From contig NZ_LZHV01000042.1 in NCBI RefSeq assembly GCF_001667275.1, forward strand, positions 52,807 through 116,806: 64,000 bases of DNA, in the 5' to 3' direction. The DNA is from Mycobacterium sp. ACS4054. GTDB lineage: Bacteria; Actinomycetota; Actinomycetes; Mycobacteriales; Mycobacteriaceae. Positions 21,002-33,265 of the stretch are shown in pieces (the first letter of the stretch is position 1; each line of letters opens with the position of its first letter). A program made the translations under genes and the position numbers. The notes under the pieces were generated by a model. It saw only the letters and a list, made by a program, of their open reading frames with translations, searched no databases and was not told where the DNA came from.

Positions 21002-21778
21002 ATGAGTGACGTGTCGCGGCAGGCGTTGACCAAGGTGCCCGCGGTCACCCTGGGTTTCTGGATCATCAAGATCTTGGCCACCACCCTGGGCGAGACCGGC
21101 GGCGACACCGTCACCATGACCCTGAACTGGGGCTACGCGGCGGGGGTCGCGCTGTTCGGCGTCGCGCTGGTGGTGTTGGTGGCCGCCCAAATCCTGGCCA
21201 AGCGTTTCCACGCCAGCCTCTACTGGGCGACGATCGTGGCCTCGACGACGTTCGGCACGACGCTGGCCGACTTCGCCGACCGATCGCTCGGCATCGGCTA
21301 CACCGGCGGGTCGCTGGTGCTGCTGGCCTGCCTGCTGGCCACCCTGGGCCTTTGGCGCTGGTCGCAGGGCACCGTCTCGGTCACCACCGTCTCGACGCCG
21401 AAAGTCGAGGCCTTCTACTGGGCGACCATAACCTTCTCGCAGACCCTGGGCACCGCGCTCGGCGATTGGCTGGCCGACACCCGCGGATTCGGTTACGAGC
21501 GTGGGGCGTTGGTGTTCGCGGCCGGTCTGGCCGTGGTGATCGCCCTGTACTACTGGACCGCCATCTCGCGCGTCGCGTTGTTCTGGGTCGCGTTCATCCT
21601 GACCCGGCCGCTCGGCGCGACGATCGGCGACTTCATCGACAAGCCGGTGGCCGACGGCGGCCTGGCAATGAGCCGCCCGCTGGCCTCGGCGGTGCTCGCC
21701 GCGGTCATCGTGGCCCTGCTCGTCGTGCTGCCGCAGCGGCCGGGACGCCACCCCGGCGCGGCCCGGGAAGACGCCTGA
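21002..21778 (+). CDS. COG4705-type repeat integral membrane protein
   Basis: A 258-residue membrane protein with about eight helices built from a repeated unit. WATIVASTTFGTTLADFADR then GIGYTGGSLVLL is echoed by WATITFSQTLGTALGDWLAD then GFGYERGALVFA, and partly by the N-terminal FWIIKILATTLGETGGDT and FWVAFILTRPLGATIGDFID. The conserved Thr/Gly/Asp residues inside the helices suggest a polar path through the membrane, but the function of this family is not known to me. The ATG at 21002 has a GGGGGG tract upstream. A -10-like TACCCT near 20962 could start a ~35-base leader. Confidence 0.82.
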   Translation: MSDVSRQALTKVPAVTLGFWIIKILATTLGETGGDTVTMTLNWGYAAGVALFGVALVVLVAAQILAKRFHASLYWATIVASTTFGTTLADFADRSLGIGYTGGSLVLLACLLATLGLWRWSQGTVSVTTVSTPKVEAFYWATITFSQTLGTALGDWLADTRGFGYERGALVFAAGLAVVIALYYWTAISRVALFWVAFILTRPLGATIGDFIDKPVADGGLAMSRPLASAVLAAVIVALLVVLPQRPGRHPGAAREDA

Positions 21779-21809
21779 CCGCTCTCAGCGGGTTCCCAGC
21801 GACGCGACC

Positions 21810-21815
21810 TACGCT
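21810..21815 (+). promoter_or_regulatory. -10 box of the small secreted protein gene
   Basis: TACGCT lies nine bases before the ATG at 21825, so the message would have a leader of at most two or three bases. Confidence 0.45.
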
Positions 21816-21824
21816 GAAGTAGTC

Positions 21825-22085
21825 ATGTCTGATACCGCACGCCCCGCGCGTCGTCAGAACGGCGCGCTCACCCCACTGCTGATTTTCGCCGCCACGGTCC
21901 TCGGCTCCGCCCTACTGGCGGCCGCGCCGGCCAACGCCGATCCCAGCCCGTTCAACACCCTCAATTGCACCTGCCCGACGACCGCTCCGGCCGGCAGCCC
22001 GGCCCGGCACGACGCGATCGCGAATGGGATCCGGCTGGGTGAGCTCGGCTGGCCGCCGCCGACCACGCCGGAGCAGGCCGGCTAG
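21825..22085 (+). CDS. small secreted protein
   Basis: An 86-residue precursor with a Sec signal peptide (GALTPLLIFAATVLGSALLAAAPANA, cleavage after NA-DPSP near residue 38). The mature part is about 48 residues, containing two close cysteines (LNCTCP) and a proline-rich tail. The cysteine pair could form a strained disulphide or bind metal. Function unknown. The stop is one base from the stop of the convergent adi gene, leaving no room for a terminator between them. Confidence 0.75.
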   Translation: MSDTARPARRQNGALTPLLIFAATVLGSALLAAAPANADPSPFNTLNCTCPTTAPAGSPARHDAIANGIRLGELGWPPPTTPEQAG

Positions 22086-22086
22086 C

Positions 22087-24942
22087 TCAAGCGTCCTCGC
22101 TGACGACCTGCGCGGCGCCGTCGCCGTTGAGCGCCCCGTTCAGCCCGGAGGCGTCCGAGGGCAGCTCGAAGGAATGGAACGCCGAACCCACCGCGGCCAA
22201 CGCCGCGTTGCGCTGGGCCTCCATCCGCGCCAGCGCGGCCTCGGTGAACACCGACAGCCCGAGGTCGGGGTTGTACCCGTGGATCTCTTTGACGTCGAGC
22301 TGGGCCAGGAAGTAGATGATCTCCTTGGAGACCACCTGGCCGGGAACCAGCACCGGGAACCCCGGCGGGTAGGGCACCACGAACGTGGTGGACACCAGCG
22401 TCTTGCCCTCGGCCAGCCGTCGTCCCGCCATGCCGATCAGGACGTGCTCGCGGTCGGACTCCTCGTATCCGGCGTAGAAGGCCGACCGCATGTCGCCGAA
22501 CATGCACGCGTCGACGGGCCGGAAGGCCATGTCGAACTCGCTGAAGTCGGGCAGGTGCGGCAGGTCCTGGGTGATCTCCTCGACGTGCCGCTCCTGCAAC
22601 GCCCGGTCGGCGACGCTGGCCGCCTTCTCGACGCGATCGAAATCGATTGCCACCCTGCGCAACACGTCGAGCAGGTAGTGCACGCTCGACCACGTGACCC
22701 CGATGGTGAAGATCAACAGCACGCTGTTGATCGATGTCTTGTTGATCTGGATGCCGAACCGCTCCATCAGGATCTTTTCGCGGAAGTCGTAGCCGTTCAT
22801 CCCGGTCTTGCCGACGAACAGGGTCACCCGCGTCGCGTCCAGCACGAACTGATCCGACCGCCACGCCTCGTTCCACTCGGCCAGCGCACCCTGCCTGACC
22901 TCCCGGTACGAACTCACCGACGACGCCCGGAACTCCTCGGGCACCAGGTCGGACTCGTCGAGAATGCGAAACCACCTGCTGATCAACCGGTCTCGGCGCA
23001 CCCGGTGCCGGAAGACCAGCGCCATGTCGTAGGTCTGCCGGACCAGCTGGAAGCCCTCGATGTCGACCTGACGGCGGGCCAGGTCCAGCGAGGCCAGCAG
23101 CTGCTGGTTGGGCGAGGTCGACGTGTGGGTCAAAAACGCCTCACCGAACGCGTCGCGCGTCAGCGCGTTGAAGTCCTGGTCGCGGATGTGGATCATCGAC
23201 GCCTGGCGAAGCGCCGACAGCGACTTGTGCGTCGAGTGCGTCGCGTAAACGCGGACCCGCGCCTTGGCGGGGTCGGGCAACAGCGGTCGCTCCACCCACT
23301 CCGACCGTTCGACGCCTTCCATCTCCGCCGCCCAAACCCGGTGCTCCGCAGCGTATTCCGACGAGGCCAGCATCTTCTCGAGACGCTCGGCCGCCACCAT
23401 CGCGGTCCGCTGCCGGGCCCACGGCACGGCCGTGGCGAACGCGTACCAGGCCTCGTCCCACAAGAAGACGATGTCCGGCTTGATCGCCAGCACCTCCTTC
23501 ATCACCTGCAGCGGGTTGTAGACCACGCCGTCGAAGGTGCAGTTGGTCAGCAGCAGCATCCGCACCCGGGACAACTGACCGGCGGCCTCGAGATCCAGCA
23601 GCGTCTGCTTGATCGTCCGCAGCGACACCGCCCCGTAGATGGCGAACTGCGGCAACGGATACGCGTCGAGGTACAGCGGGTACGCGCCTGCCAGCACCAG
23701 CCCGTAGTGGTGCGACTTGTGGCAGTTGCGGTCGATCAGCACGATGTCGCCCGGCCGGGTCAGGGATTGGACGACGATCTTGTTGGCGGTCGAGGTGCCG
23801 TTGGTGACGAAATACGTGTGGTCGGAATTCCACGTGTGCGCGGCCTTGTCCATCGCCTTCTTGATGTTGCCGTGCGGGTCGAGCAACGAGTCCAGGCCGC
23901 CGGACGTGGTCGAGGTCTCGGCCATGAAGATGTTGCGGCCGTAGAACTCGCCCATGTCCTGCAACGACTTCGAGTTGAAAATGCTGGCACCACGCGCGAC
24001 GGGCAGCGCGTGGAACTGGCCCACCGGCGCCGCCGCGTACGCACGCAGCGCATCGAAAAACGGTGTGGCGTAACGGTTCCGCAGCCCGGCAAGCACCGTG
24101 CTGTGCAGGTCGGTGACGTCGTTGAGCCGGTAGAACGTCCGGTCGTAGACGTCGGGCTCGGTGTCGTCGCCCGCCGCGATCGACTCGTCGGTGAGCAGGT
24201 ACAGGTCGATGTGGGGCCGCAGCTCGCGGATCCACTCGCCGCACTCCACCCAGTCGTTGGCGTGGTCGGGAATGGCGCCGCCCTCCGCGGCCTCATTGGG
24301 CCCGAGCAACGTGTTCATCAGCGGCAGCCGGTCGCGGGACCGCAGCGGCAGGTCGTCGCGGATGATCGCGGCCTGAATCTCGCCGTTCAGCGCGACCGCG
24401 GTGATGGCGTCTTCGACGCTGGGCACCACCAGGATTTCGAACTGCACGTCGTCGGACGCGTTGCGCAGGGCCCGCAGGCACTCGGCCAGGCAGTCGGGCG
24501 CCGTGGCCGGCGCGTCGTCGGCGAGCAACACGGTGTAGAACTGCTGCTGTTTGGCCTGGGCCACCAGCTCCTGGTCGCCCAGCGGTGCCGAGGTGTCGAA
24601 AAGCCCTGCCCGATCCCCGTATTCGCTCAGCAGTCGCACGGCCATGGACACCTCTTCGGTAAGCCGCACCGTGGAAAGGCTCTCGAGGTGCGCCCGGAAG
24701 CTCGCCAGGTTCGCCGCGCCGGGATACAGCCAGTACCGCTCGTAGGCCGCGATTCGGTCCATCAGCCGCTTGACCCGGGCCACGTCGTGCGTCTTGTCGA
24801 GCCCGGCCAGGTCGACCTCGGCGAGGTGACGGCACGCGTCGTCGAGCAGGTTCCAGGTGTCGACGCGGGCGTAGGACGGGTTGGCCACCGCCGCCAGCGC
24901 GGAGACCCGGAGGCGTCGCGGCTGGGTGGTGTATCGAGTCAT
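22087..24942 (-). CDS. adi: PLP-dependent Orn/Lys/Arg decarboxylase family protein
   Basis: A 951-residue fold-type I decarboxylase, the counterpart of M. tuberculosis Rv2531c (adi). The PLP lysine is K573 in THSTHKSLSALRQ. The cofactor-phosphate region TNGTSTANKIV (~380-390) and the ring-stacking/Asp motif FLWDEAWYAF (~493-502) are intact. Residues 1-300 are an expanded wing/receiver-like domain, making the protein about 200 residues longer than E. coli inducible decarboxylases. The substrate (arginine, ornithine or lysine) cannot be read from the sequence. It is on its own transcript between a convergent small gene and the Rv2532c-like gene. The ATG was chosen as the first in frame, with AGGTGAG upstream. 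Confidence 0.94.
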   Translation of the reverse strand: MTRYTTQPRRLRVSALAAVANPSYARVDTWNLLDDACRHLAEVDLAGLDKTHDVARVKRLMDRIAAYERYWLYPGAANLASFRAHLESLSTVRLTEEVSMAVRLLSEYGDRAGLFDTSAPLGDQELVAQAKQQQFYTVLLADDAPATAPDCLAECLRALRNASDDVQFEILVVPSVEDAITAVALNGEIQAAIIRDDLPLRSRDRLPLMNTLLGPNEAAEGGAIPDHANDWVECGEWIRELRPHIDLYLLTDESIAAGDDTEPDVYDRTFYRLNDVTDLHSTVLAGLRNRYATPFFDALRAYAAAPVGQFHALPVARGASIFNSKSLQDMGEFYGRNIFMAETSTTSGGLDSLLDPHGNIKKAMDKAAHTWNSDHTYFVTNGTSTANKIVVQSLTRPGDIVLIDRNCHKSHHYGLVLAGAYPLYLDAYPLPQFAIYGAVSLRTIKQTLLDLEAAGQLSRVRMLLLTNCTFDGVVYNPLQVMKEVLAIKPDIVFLWDEAWYAFATAVPWARQRTAMVAAERLEKMLASSEYAAEHRVWAAEMEGVERSEWVERPLLPDPAKARVRVYATHSTHKSLSALRQASMIHIRDQDFNALTRDAFGEAFLTHTSTSPNQQLLASLDLARRQVDIEGFQLVRQTYDMALVFRHRVRRDRLISRWFRILDESDLVPEEFRASSVSSYREVRQGALAEWNEAWRSDQFVLDATRVTLFVGKTGMNGYDFREKILMERFGIQINKTSINSVLLIFTIGVTWSSVHYLLDVLRRVAIDFDRVEKAASVADRALQERHVEEITQDLPHLPDFSEFDMAFRPVDACMFGDMRSAFYAGYEESDREHVLIGMAGRRLAEGKTLVSTTFVVPYPPGFPVLVPGQVVSKEIIYFLAQLDVKEIHGYNPDLGLSVFTEAALARMEAQRNAALAAVGSAFHSFELPSDASGLNGALNGDGAAQVVSEDA

Positions 24943-25020
24943 GATCTCACCTGTTCTTCTGGGCGACTTGTATTCTCACCCCGCCGCACCGCACGCGTCA
25001 TCGTTTCGCGTGAGGTCCCC

Positions 25021-25419
25021 TCAGCTGTTCAACTCGTCGTCATCCTCGTCGGCGTCCACGACGCGCCGGTTGCCGCGCGTGGTTTCCACCCAGCGCAGCA
25101 CCGGAAGCTCCCAGCGGCGGGCCGGCAGCTCGGTCACGTCGGACAGCGACCGCACCACGGATTGCGTCAGGCCCATCAGCGCGGCCATCACCGGCAGCAG
25201 CGGTTGCAGCGGCTTGGCGGCCTGCCGCACGGTGCTGATGCGGTTGGCCATGATCACCCGCTCGACGCAGTGGTACAGCCAGGCGCCGACGCCCAACGCG
25301 AAGATCGCGAGCACCGACGCGACGATGGCGAGCCCGAACGCGGCGCACACCACGGCGCCCACGACGACCGTCGCGGCCAGAATGGCGGCGACGAGGAGAC
25401 GCGCCTCCAACCGGGTCAC
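25021..25419 (-). CDS. two-helix membrane protein downstream of nusB (Rv2532c-like)
   Basis: A 132-residue protein with two adjacent hydrophobic segments near the N terminus ([45 protein letters not shown], ~5-50). An amphipathic region and an acidic tail ([11 protein letters not shown]) follow. No enzyme motif. The GTG start overlaps the nusB stop as GTGA, so it is the distal gene of pepQ-(small ORF)-efp-nusB. Conserved at this place in M. tuberculosis. Function unknown. Confidence 0.85.
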   Translation of the reverse strand: MTRLEARLLVAAILAATVVVGAVVCAAFGLAIVASVLAIFALGVGAWLYHCVERVIMANRISTVRQAAKPLQPLLPVMAALMGLTQSVVRSLSDVTELPARRWELPVLRWVETTRGNRRVVDADEDDDELNS

Positions 25420-25898
25420 GGCTCGGGGGCTTTGTTGGCGGTCGCGCGCACCGCCGCGGCGGCCGCCCGGATCTGCGGTGTCACCAGCATGACCTGGCCC
25501 AAGACGCCGTTGACGAAGGCCGGTGAGTCGTCGGTGGACAGCTCCTTGGCCAGCTGGACGGCCTCGTCCACGGCGACCGGCTCGGGGACGTCGTCGGCGT
25601 AGAGCAGCTCCCACACCGCGACGCGCAGGATGGCGCGGTCGACGGCGGGCAGCCGGTCCAGCGTCCAGCCCTGCAGATGCGAGCTGATCAGTTCGTCGAT
25701 GTGGGCGGCGTGCTCGCCGACCCCCCGCGCCGCCGCGACCGAGTACGGCTGCAGCGGTGCCACATCCGGGTTCGCCGCGGCCAGCGACGCGCGCCCGTCG
25801 ACGACCTCGGCCGCGCCCAACCCGCGGGCCTCGGCCTCGAACAACAGGTCAACGGCACGCTTGCGGGCCTGATGGCGCCCCCTGACGGGCCTGCTCAC
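25416..25898 (-). CDS. nusB: transcription antitermination factor NusB
   Basis: Binds BoxA RNA with NusE in rRNA antitermination. The 160-residue all-helical protein begins [26 protein letters not shown] (the RxxARxxALxxLFxxE signature of NusB). It continues with [21 protein letters not shown] and [26 protein letters not shown], which are diagnostic. The GTG start at 25898 overlaps the efp stop (GTGA), coupling it to efp. Confidence 0.97.
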   Translation of the reverse strand: MSRPVRGRHQARKRAVDLLFEAEARGLGAAEVVDGRASLAAANPDVAPLQPYSVAAARGVGEHAAHIDELISSHLQGWTLDRLPAVDRAILRVAVWELLYADDVPEPVAVDEAVQLAKELSTDDSPAFVNGVLGQVMLVTPQIRAAAAAVRATANKAPEP

Positions 25899-26458
25899 GC
25901 GTTGACGCGCCCCAAGTAGCTGCCATCGCGCGTGTCCACCTTCAGCTTGTCGCCGGTGTTGATGAACAGCGGTACCTGGATCTCGGCCCCGGTTTCCACG
26001 GTGGCGGGCTTGGTGCCGGCGCTGGACCGGTCGCCCTGCAGGCCCGGCTCGGTGTGGGTGACCTCCATCTCGACCGACACCGGCAGTTCGATGTACAGGG
26101 GCGCCCCGTTGTGGAACGCCACCTGCACCGGCAGGCCCTCGAGCAGGAAGGGGGCGGCGTCGCCGACCAGCGACTCGGGCAGCGGGTGCTGCTCGTAGTC
26201 CTGGCTGTCCATGAACACGAAGTCCGACCCGTCGCGGTACAGGTAGGTGGTGTCGCGCCGGTCGACGGTGGCCGTCTCCACCTTCACGCCGGCGTTGTAC
26301 GTCTTGTCGACGACCTTGCCGGAGAGCACGTTCTTCAGCTTGGTGCGCACGAAGGCCGGGCCCTTGCCGGGTTTGACGTGCTGGAACTCGACGATCTGCC
26401 AGAGCTGGCCGTCGATCACCAACACCAGTCCGTTCTTGAAATCGGCGGTGCTTGCCAC
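25895..26458 (-). CDS. efp: translation elongation factor P
   Basis: Relieves ribosome stalling at polyproline motifs. The 187-residue protein has the three beta-barrel domains: a KOW-like N domain ([20 protein letters not shown] ... [20 protein letters not shown], with the modification-site lysine in KPGKGPA), a middle domain and a C-terminal OB fold ending [27 protein letters not shown]. The GTG start at 26458 has AGGAG about a dozen bases upstream. Many proline-rich proteins in this window, such as the one at 40.8 kb, would depend on it. Confidence 0.98.
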   Translation of the reverse strand: MASTADFKNGLVLVIDGQLWQIVEFQHVKPGKGPAFVRTKLKNVLSGKVVDKTYNAGVKVETATVDRRDTTYLYRDGSDFVFMDSQDYEQHPLPESLVGDAAPFLLEGLPVQVAFHNGAPLYIELPVSVEMEVTHTEPGLQGDRSSAGTKPATVETGAEIQVPLFINTGDKLKVDTRDGSYLGRVNA

Positions 26459-26562
26459 GGTTCGGTGTATCTCCTAGGGGAATGGACGGTCGTTCGCCGA
26501 CCGCCCGCAATTTGTCCGTCAGTCTAGAGCGCGGCGCGACCCGGCCTCGCGCGTCGGGGGAC

Positions 26563-26820
26563 CTAGGACCGGCGGGACGCCGGCCGGTCCGTGCCCTGTT
26601 CCGGGCGGCCGCCGGCGGCCTCGCTCGGCGAGGACGGCAGCTGCTTGATCATCGTCAGGAAGGGGACGTTCAGCTTGGCCCCGCCGGCGAAGGGCACCGG
26701 GACCGCGAAGTAGACGATCTGGAGCTCCAGCCGCAGCTCCCGCAGGGGCTGGGCGTGCAGTTCCCACCGAAAATCCCGCAGGCGCGCCAGGCCGCGTTCG
26801 ATTGGCTCCACCCCGTTCAC
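26563..26820 (-). CDS. small conserved-looking hypothetical between pepQ and efp
   Basis: An 85-residue reading frame with natural-looking composition: [20 protein letters not shown], an amphipathic beta-like stretch [20 protein letters not shown] and [18 protein letters not shown]. There is no signal peptide or recognised domain. It starts with GTG 44 bases after the pepQ stop and ends about 100 bases before efp, so it is likely part of the same transcript. A competing frame over the same bases is arginine/proline/glycine-rich and looks like a shadow. I do not recognise a family. Confidence 0.5.
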   Translation of the reverse strand: MNGVEPIERGLARLRDFRWELHAQPLRELRLELQIVYFAVPVPFAGGAKLNVPFLTMIKQLPSSPSEAAGGRPEQGTDRPASRRS

Positions 26821-26864
26821 GCACCCGACTGTACCCTCGGCGGCGCGCCGCCGATCGGCGCGGC

Positions 26865-27974
26865 CTAGCTCAGAACCGCCAGCTCCTTGGGGAACCTGGT
26901 CAGCAGCTCGGGTGTCCGTCCGCGCTTCTCGTCGGGCACGACCAGCGTGTCCTCGATGCGGACGCCGCCGCGGCCCGGCAGGTAGACGCCGGGCTCGACG
27001 GTCACCACCGAACCCGCCAGCAAGGTGCCGGTGGAGGTGGCGCCGATTCCCGGCGCCTCGTGGATCTGCAACCCCACGCCGTGCCCCAGGCCGTGGCCGA
27101 ACTGCTCGCCGTAGCCCGCGTCGACGATCAACTGGCGCGCCGCGCCGTCGACGTCGCGCAGGCTCGCACCCGGGGTCAGCGCCTCCCGGCCGGCCCGCTG
27201 CGCGTCGGCGACCAGCTGGTAGATCTCCAGCTGCCAGTCGGCGGCCTTGCCGAGCACGAAGGTGCGGGTCATGTCGGAGTGGTAGCCGGCCACCAGCGCG
27301 CCGAAGTCGATCTTGACGAAATCGCCCGTGGCCAGCGCCGCGTCGGTGGGCCGGTGGTGCGGGATCGCCGAATTCGGCCCGGCGGCCACGATGGTCTCGA
27401 ACGAGATCGCGTCGGCGCCGTGGTCGAGCATCAACGCCTCGAGCTCCCGGCTCACCTCGCGTTCGGTTCGCCCGGGCCGCAGCCCGCCGCGCTCCACCAG
27501 GTCGGCGAGCGCGGCGTCGGCGGCCTCGCAGGCCAGCCGCAGCAGCGCCACCTCGCCGTCGTCCTTGACCTCACGCAGCGCCTCGACGGTTCCGGCCGCC
27601 CGGACCAGCTCGGTGGCGGCCTTGCGCTCGCCCAGTTCGCCGGTCAGGACGTCGAAGGCGTCGACGGTCACCACGTTGCTTTCGAAGCCCAGCCTGCCCA
27701 CGCCCGCCTCGGCGGCCCGGCCGACCAGATGGCGCCCGAGGGCGCGTTCGATGGCGATCTCGAGGCCGGGCGCCTGCTCCGCCGCCTGGGTGCGGTACCG
27801 GCCGTCGGTGGCCAGCACGGGGCCGCGATCGTCGGCGAACACCAGCAACGCGCCGTTCGAGCCGGTGAAACCGCAGAGGTAGCGCACGTTGTTCAGGTCG
27901 CTGACCAGCATCGCGTCCAGTCCACTGGCACTGATTTGCGCTTTCAGGTTGTCCCGGCGCTGAGAATGTGTCAC
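26865..27974 (-). CDS. pepQ: Xaa-Pro dipeptidase/aminopeptidase (M24)
   Basis: A cytoplasmic metallopeptidase cleaving X-Pro bonds. The 369 residues comprise a creatinase N-terminal domain (~1-135) and a pita-bread M24 domain. All metal ligands are visible: Asp in FVKIDFGAL, Asp in YHSDMTRTFVL, His in GHGLGHGVGLQIHE, Glu in VVTVEPGVYL and Glu in VRIEDTLVV. It is the first gene of the efp-nusB transcript. The GTG start at 27974 has TACCGT eight bases upstream and no Shine-Dalgarno; its promoter is back-to-back with that of the divergent membrane-protein gene. Confidence 0.96.
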   Translation of the reverse strand: MTHSQRRDNLKAQISASGLDAMLVSDLNNVRYLCGFTGSNGALLVFADDRGPVLATDGRYRTQAAEQAPGLEIAIERALGRHLVGRAAEAGVGRLGFESNVVTVDAFDVLTGELGERKAATELVRAAGTVEALREVKDDGEVALLRLACEAADAALADLVERGGLRPGRTEREVSRELEALMLDHGADAISFETIVAAGPNSAIPHHRPTDAALATGDFVKIDFGALVAGYHSDMTRTFVLGKAADWQLEIYQLVADAQRAGREALTPGASLRDVDGAARQLIVDAGYGEQFGHGLGHGVGLQIHEAPGIGATSTGTLLAGSVVTVEPGVYLPGRGGVRIEDTLVVPDEKRGRTPELLTRFPKELAVLS

Positions 27975-27982
27975 GACCCTTG

Positions 27983-27988
27983 ACGGTA
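27983..27988 (-). promoter_or_regulatory. -10 box of the pepQ transcript
   Basis: Minus-strand TACCGT ends eight bases before the pepQ GTG. It lies five bases from the opposing -10 at 27994-27999. Confidence 0.45.
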
Positions 27989-27993
27989 CTCGC

Positions 27994-27999
27994 TACGCT
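27994..27999 (+). promoter_or_regulatory. -10 box of the Rv2536-like gene
   Basis: TACGCT ends eight bases before the ATG at 28008, predicting an essentially leaderless transcript. TTGACG at 27980-27985 is too close to serve as its -35. Confidence 0.5.
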
Positions 28000-28007
28000 G
28001 ATTGCCC

Positions 28008-28700
28008 ATGAGGAGCTGGATGGTGCGCGGATTGGTCTATGCCGCCGTGATGATCGTCGTCCGTTTGGTGCAGGGGGCGCTCATCAACGCGTGGCAGACG
28101 CAGGCAGGACTCTTCAGCGTGGTGCTGCTGCTGTTGTTCATCATCGCCGTGGCCGTGTGGGGGGTGTTCGACGGCCGGGCCGACGCGATCGCCAACCCGG
28201 ACCCCGACCGCCGCGGGGACCTGGCGATGACCTGGTTGCTGGCCGGGCTGGTGGCGGGCGTCCTGTCCGGCGCCGTCTGCTGGCTCATCGCGCTGGTGTA
28301 CAACGGGCTCTACACCGGTGGGCTGATCAACGAGGTGACCACGTTCGCCGCGTTCACCGCGCTGTGCGTGTTCCTGCCCGGGATCATCGGCGTGACCATC
28401 GGCCGCTGGCGGGTGGACCGCAATCCCCCGCCCCGGCGGCAGGGAACCGACGAGGAGCGCGCCGACACCGACGTCTTCTCCGCGGTGCGCGGTGACGACG
28501 CGCCGACCGGGGAGATCCCCGCGGCGGGTGCGCAGCACGAGGAGCGGACCGCAGCGGTCGCCACGGCCGAGCGGGAACAGGCCACGGACAAGGTGTCGAC
28601 CGCCGAAGCCGAATCGCCCACCGAGACGATCCCCAAGAGCGAGGACGACCCCAAGACCGAGGTGATCCGTAAGCCGGGCACCGAGGCCGGCAAGGACTAG
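28008..28700 (+). CDS. four-helix membrane protein with acidic tail (Rv2536-like)
   Basis: A 230-residue protein with about four transmembrane helices in residues 8-135 (GLVYAAVMIVVRLVQGALI; LFSVVLLLLFIIAVAVWGVF; MTWLLAGLVAGVLSGAVCWLIALVY; FAAFTALCVFLPGIIGVTIG). It ends in a ~95-residue hydrophilic, Glu/Asp/Thr/Lys-rich cytoplasmic tail with repeated E-T-I/V-P/R-K patterns. No catalytic motif. The ATG at 28008 is chosen over a TTG two codons earlier because it fits the upstream -10. It lies between pepQ (divergent) and aroQ (convergent), as Rv2536 does in M. tuberculosis. Confidence 0.85.
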   Translation: MRSWMVRGLVYAAVMIVVRLVQGALINAWQTQAGLFSVVLLLLFIIAVAVWGVFDGRADAIANPDPDRRGDLAMTWLLAGLVAGVLSGAVCWLIALVYNGLYTGGLINEVTTFAAFTALCVFLPGIIGVTIGRWRVDRNPPPRRQGTDEERADTDVFSAVRGDDAPTGEIPAAGAQHEERTAAVATAEREQATDKVSTAEAESPTETIPKSEDDPKTEVIRKPGTEAGKD

Positions 28701-28707
28701 CGCGGGA

Positions 28708-31995
<3,288 letters not shown>

Positions 31996-32027
31996 CCGGA
32001 CATTCTCCCATGGGGTCCGGCGCGGGC

Positions 32028-32447
32028 TTAAATCCCGAGAACCAGGCCGATCGCGCCGGCGGTGGCCACGCACATCGACGGGCCGTGCGGCACCGCCCGC
32101 GCACCGCACAGCGCGGCGAGCAGCGCCGTCAGCAGCGGCGCGGCCAGCGCGGCCAAAAACCACGCCCCCACCCCGAAACAGCCCGCCAGCGCGCCCAGCC
32201 CGATCGCCAGCTTGACGTCGCCGCCGCCCATCCCCGCCGGGGCGATGCAGTGCACCAACAGGTAGACCGCGGTCAGCGCCGCCGCCCCGGCGAGCGCGGG
32301 CCCGCCGCGCCCGCTCGCCGCGGCCGCCAGCAGGATCGCGCCGGCCCCGGGCAGCGTCAGCAGGTTGGGCAGCCGGCGTTCGCGGACGTCGTAGCCGCTC
32401 AACGCCGCCAGCCAGGCGAGCACTGCCACGGCCGCTCCAAGCCGCAT
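32028..32447 (-). CDS. A24-family prepilin/type IV leader peptidase, minimal form
   Basis: A 139-residue integral membrane aspartyl peptidase. The two catalytic aspartates are in [15 protein letters not shown] (D20) and [12 protein letters not shown] (GxGD motif), embedded in four to five transmembrane helices. It lacks the N-terminal cysteine-rich methyltransferase domain of full PilD. It corresponds to Rv2551c and may process Flp-type prepilins encoded elsewhere (inference). The ATG at 32447 starts 11 bases after the aroE stop. Confidence 0.88.
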   Translation of the reverse strand: MRLGAAVAVLAWLAALSGYDVRERRLPNLLTLPGAGAILLAAAASGRGGPALAGAAALTAVYLLVHCIAPAGMGGGDVKLAIGLGALAGCFGVGAWFLAALAAPLLTALLAALCGARAVPHGPSMCVATAGAIGLVLGI

Positions 32448-32458
32448 GCCGCGAAACG

Positions 32459-33265
32459 CTAACGCAGGGCGGCGGCCATGGCCTCTCGCGGCGCCGGCAG
32501 CCCTGTGAACAACTCGACTTGGGTGAAGGCCTGGTGCAGCAGCATCTGCAGGCCGCCGATCACCCGGCCGCCGGCCGCGGCGACCGCGGCGGCCAGCGGC
32601 GTGGGCCAGGGGTCGTAGACGGCGTCGAGCAGCACCGGGATGGGCGCGAAGGTGTCCGCGTAGCGCGCCGCGACGTCCGCGGGGATGGTGCTGACCAGCA
32701 CCTGTGCCCCGCGCACCGCACCGGCCAGCTCGTCGCTGTCCAGGGCCACGAACCGCGTCGGCAGCCCGGCGCCCGAGCCGAGCTGCACCAGCCGGGCCGC
32801 CTTGTCCGGGTCGCGCGCGACGACGGCGATATCGCTGACGCCCAGTTGGGCCAGCCCGAGGATGGCCGCCGGCGCGGTGCCGCCCGATCCACAGACCAGC
32901 GCGCGTCCCGAGGCCGACCCGAGCGCCCCGCTCACCCCGTCGATGTCGGTGTTGTCGGCCCGCCACCCCGAGGGCGTGCGGACCAGGGTGTTGGCCGACC
33001 CCACCCGATCGGCGCGCTCGGTGCGCTCGTCGGCGAACCGCAGCGCGGCGAACTTGCCCGGCATGGTCACCGACACCCCGACCCACTCGGGCCCGAACCC
33101 GCCGACCAGGCCGGGCAGTTGCTCGGCGTCGCATTCGATGCGCTCGTAGGTCCAGCCGTCCAGGCCCAGCGCCCGGTAGGCCGCCAGATGCAGTTGCGGG
33201 GATTTCGAGTGGGCGATCGGCTTGCCGAGGACGGCCGCCCTTCTAGCGCGTGCTGTCGAGGACAC
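32459..33265 (-). CDS. aroE: shikimate dehydrogenase
   Basis: NADPH-dependent reduction of dehydroshikimate. The 268-residue chain has [20 protein letters not shown] (shikimate-binding S-x-S), [16 protein letters not shown] (catalytic Lys in MPGK), [15 protein letters not shown] and the nucleotide fold [21 protein letters not shown]. The GTG at 33265 was chosen because it sits 13 codons before the conserved VLGKPIAHS; it overlaps the end of mltG by 23 bases. The frame open upstream of that is mltG read out of frame. Confidence 0.94.
   Translation of the reverse strand: MSSTARARRAAVLGKPIAHSKSPQLHLAAYRALGLDGWTYERIECDAEQLPGLVGGFGPEWVGVSVTMPGKFAALRFADERTERADRVGSANTLVRTPSGWRADNTDIDGVSGALGSASGRALVCGSGGTAPAAILGLAQLGVSDIAVVARDPDKAARLVQLGSGAGLPTRFVALDSDELAGAVRGAQVLVSTIPADVAARYADTFAPIPVLLDAVYDPWPTPLAAAVAAAGGRVIGGLQMLLHQAFTQVELFTGLPAPREAMAAALR

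Noticed and set aside
27980..27985. TTGACG as the -35 of the Rv2536-like promoter
   Set aside because: It is only eight bases from the -10 TACGCT; a 16-18 base spacer is needed.
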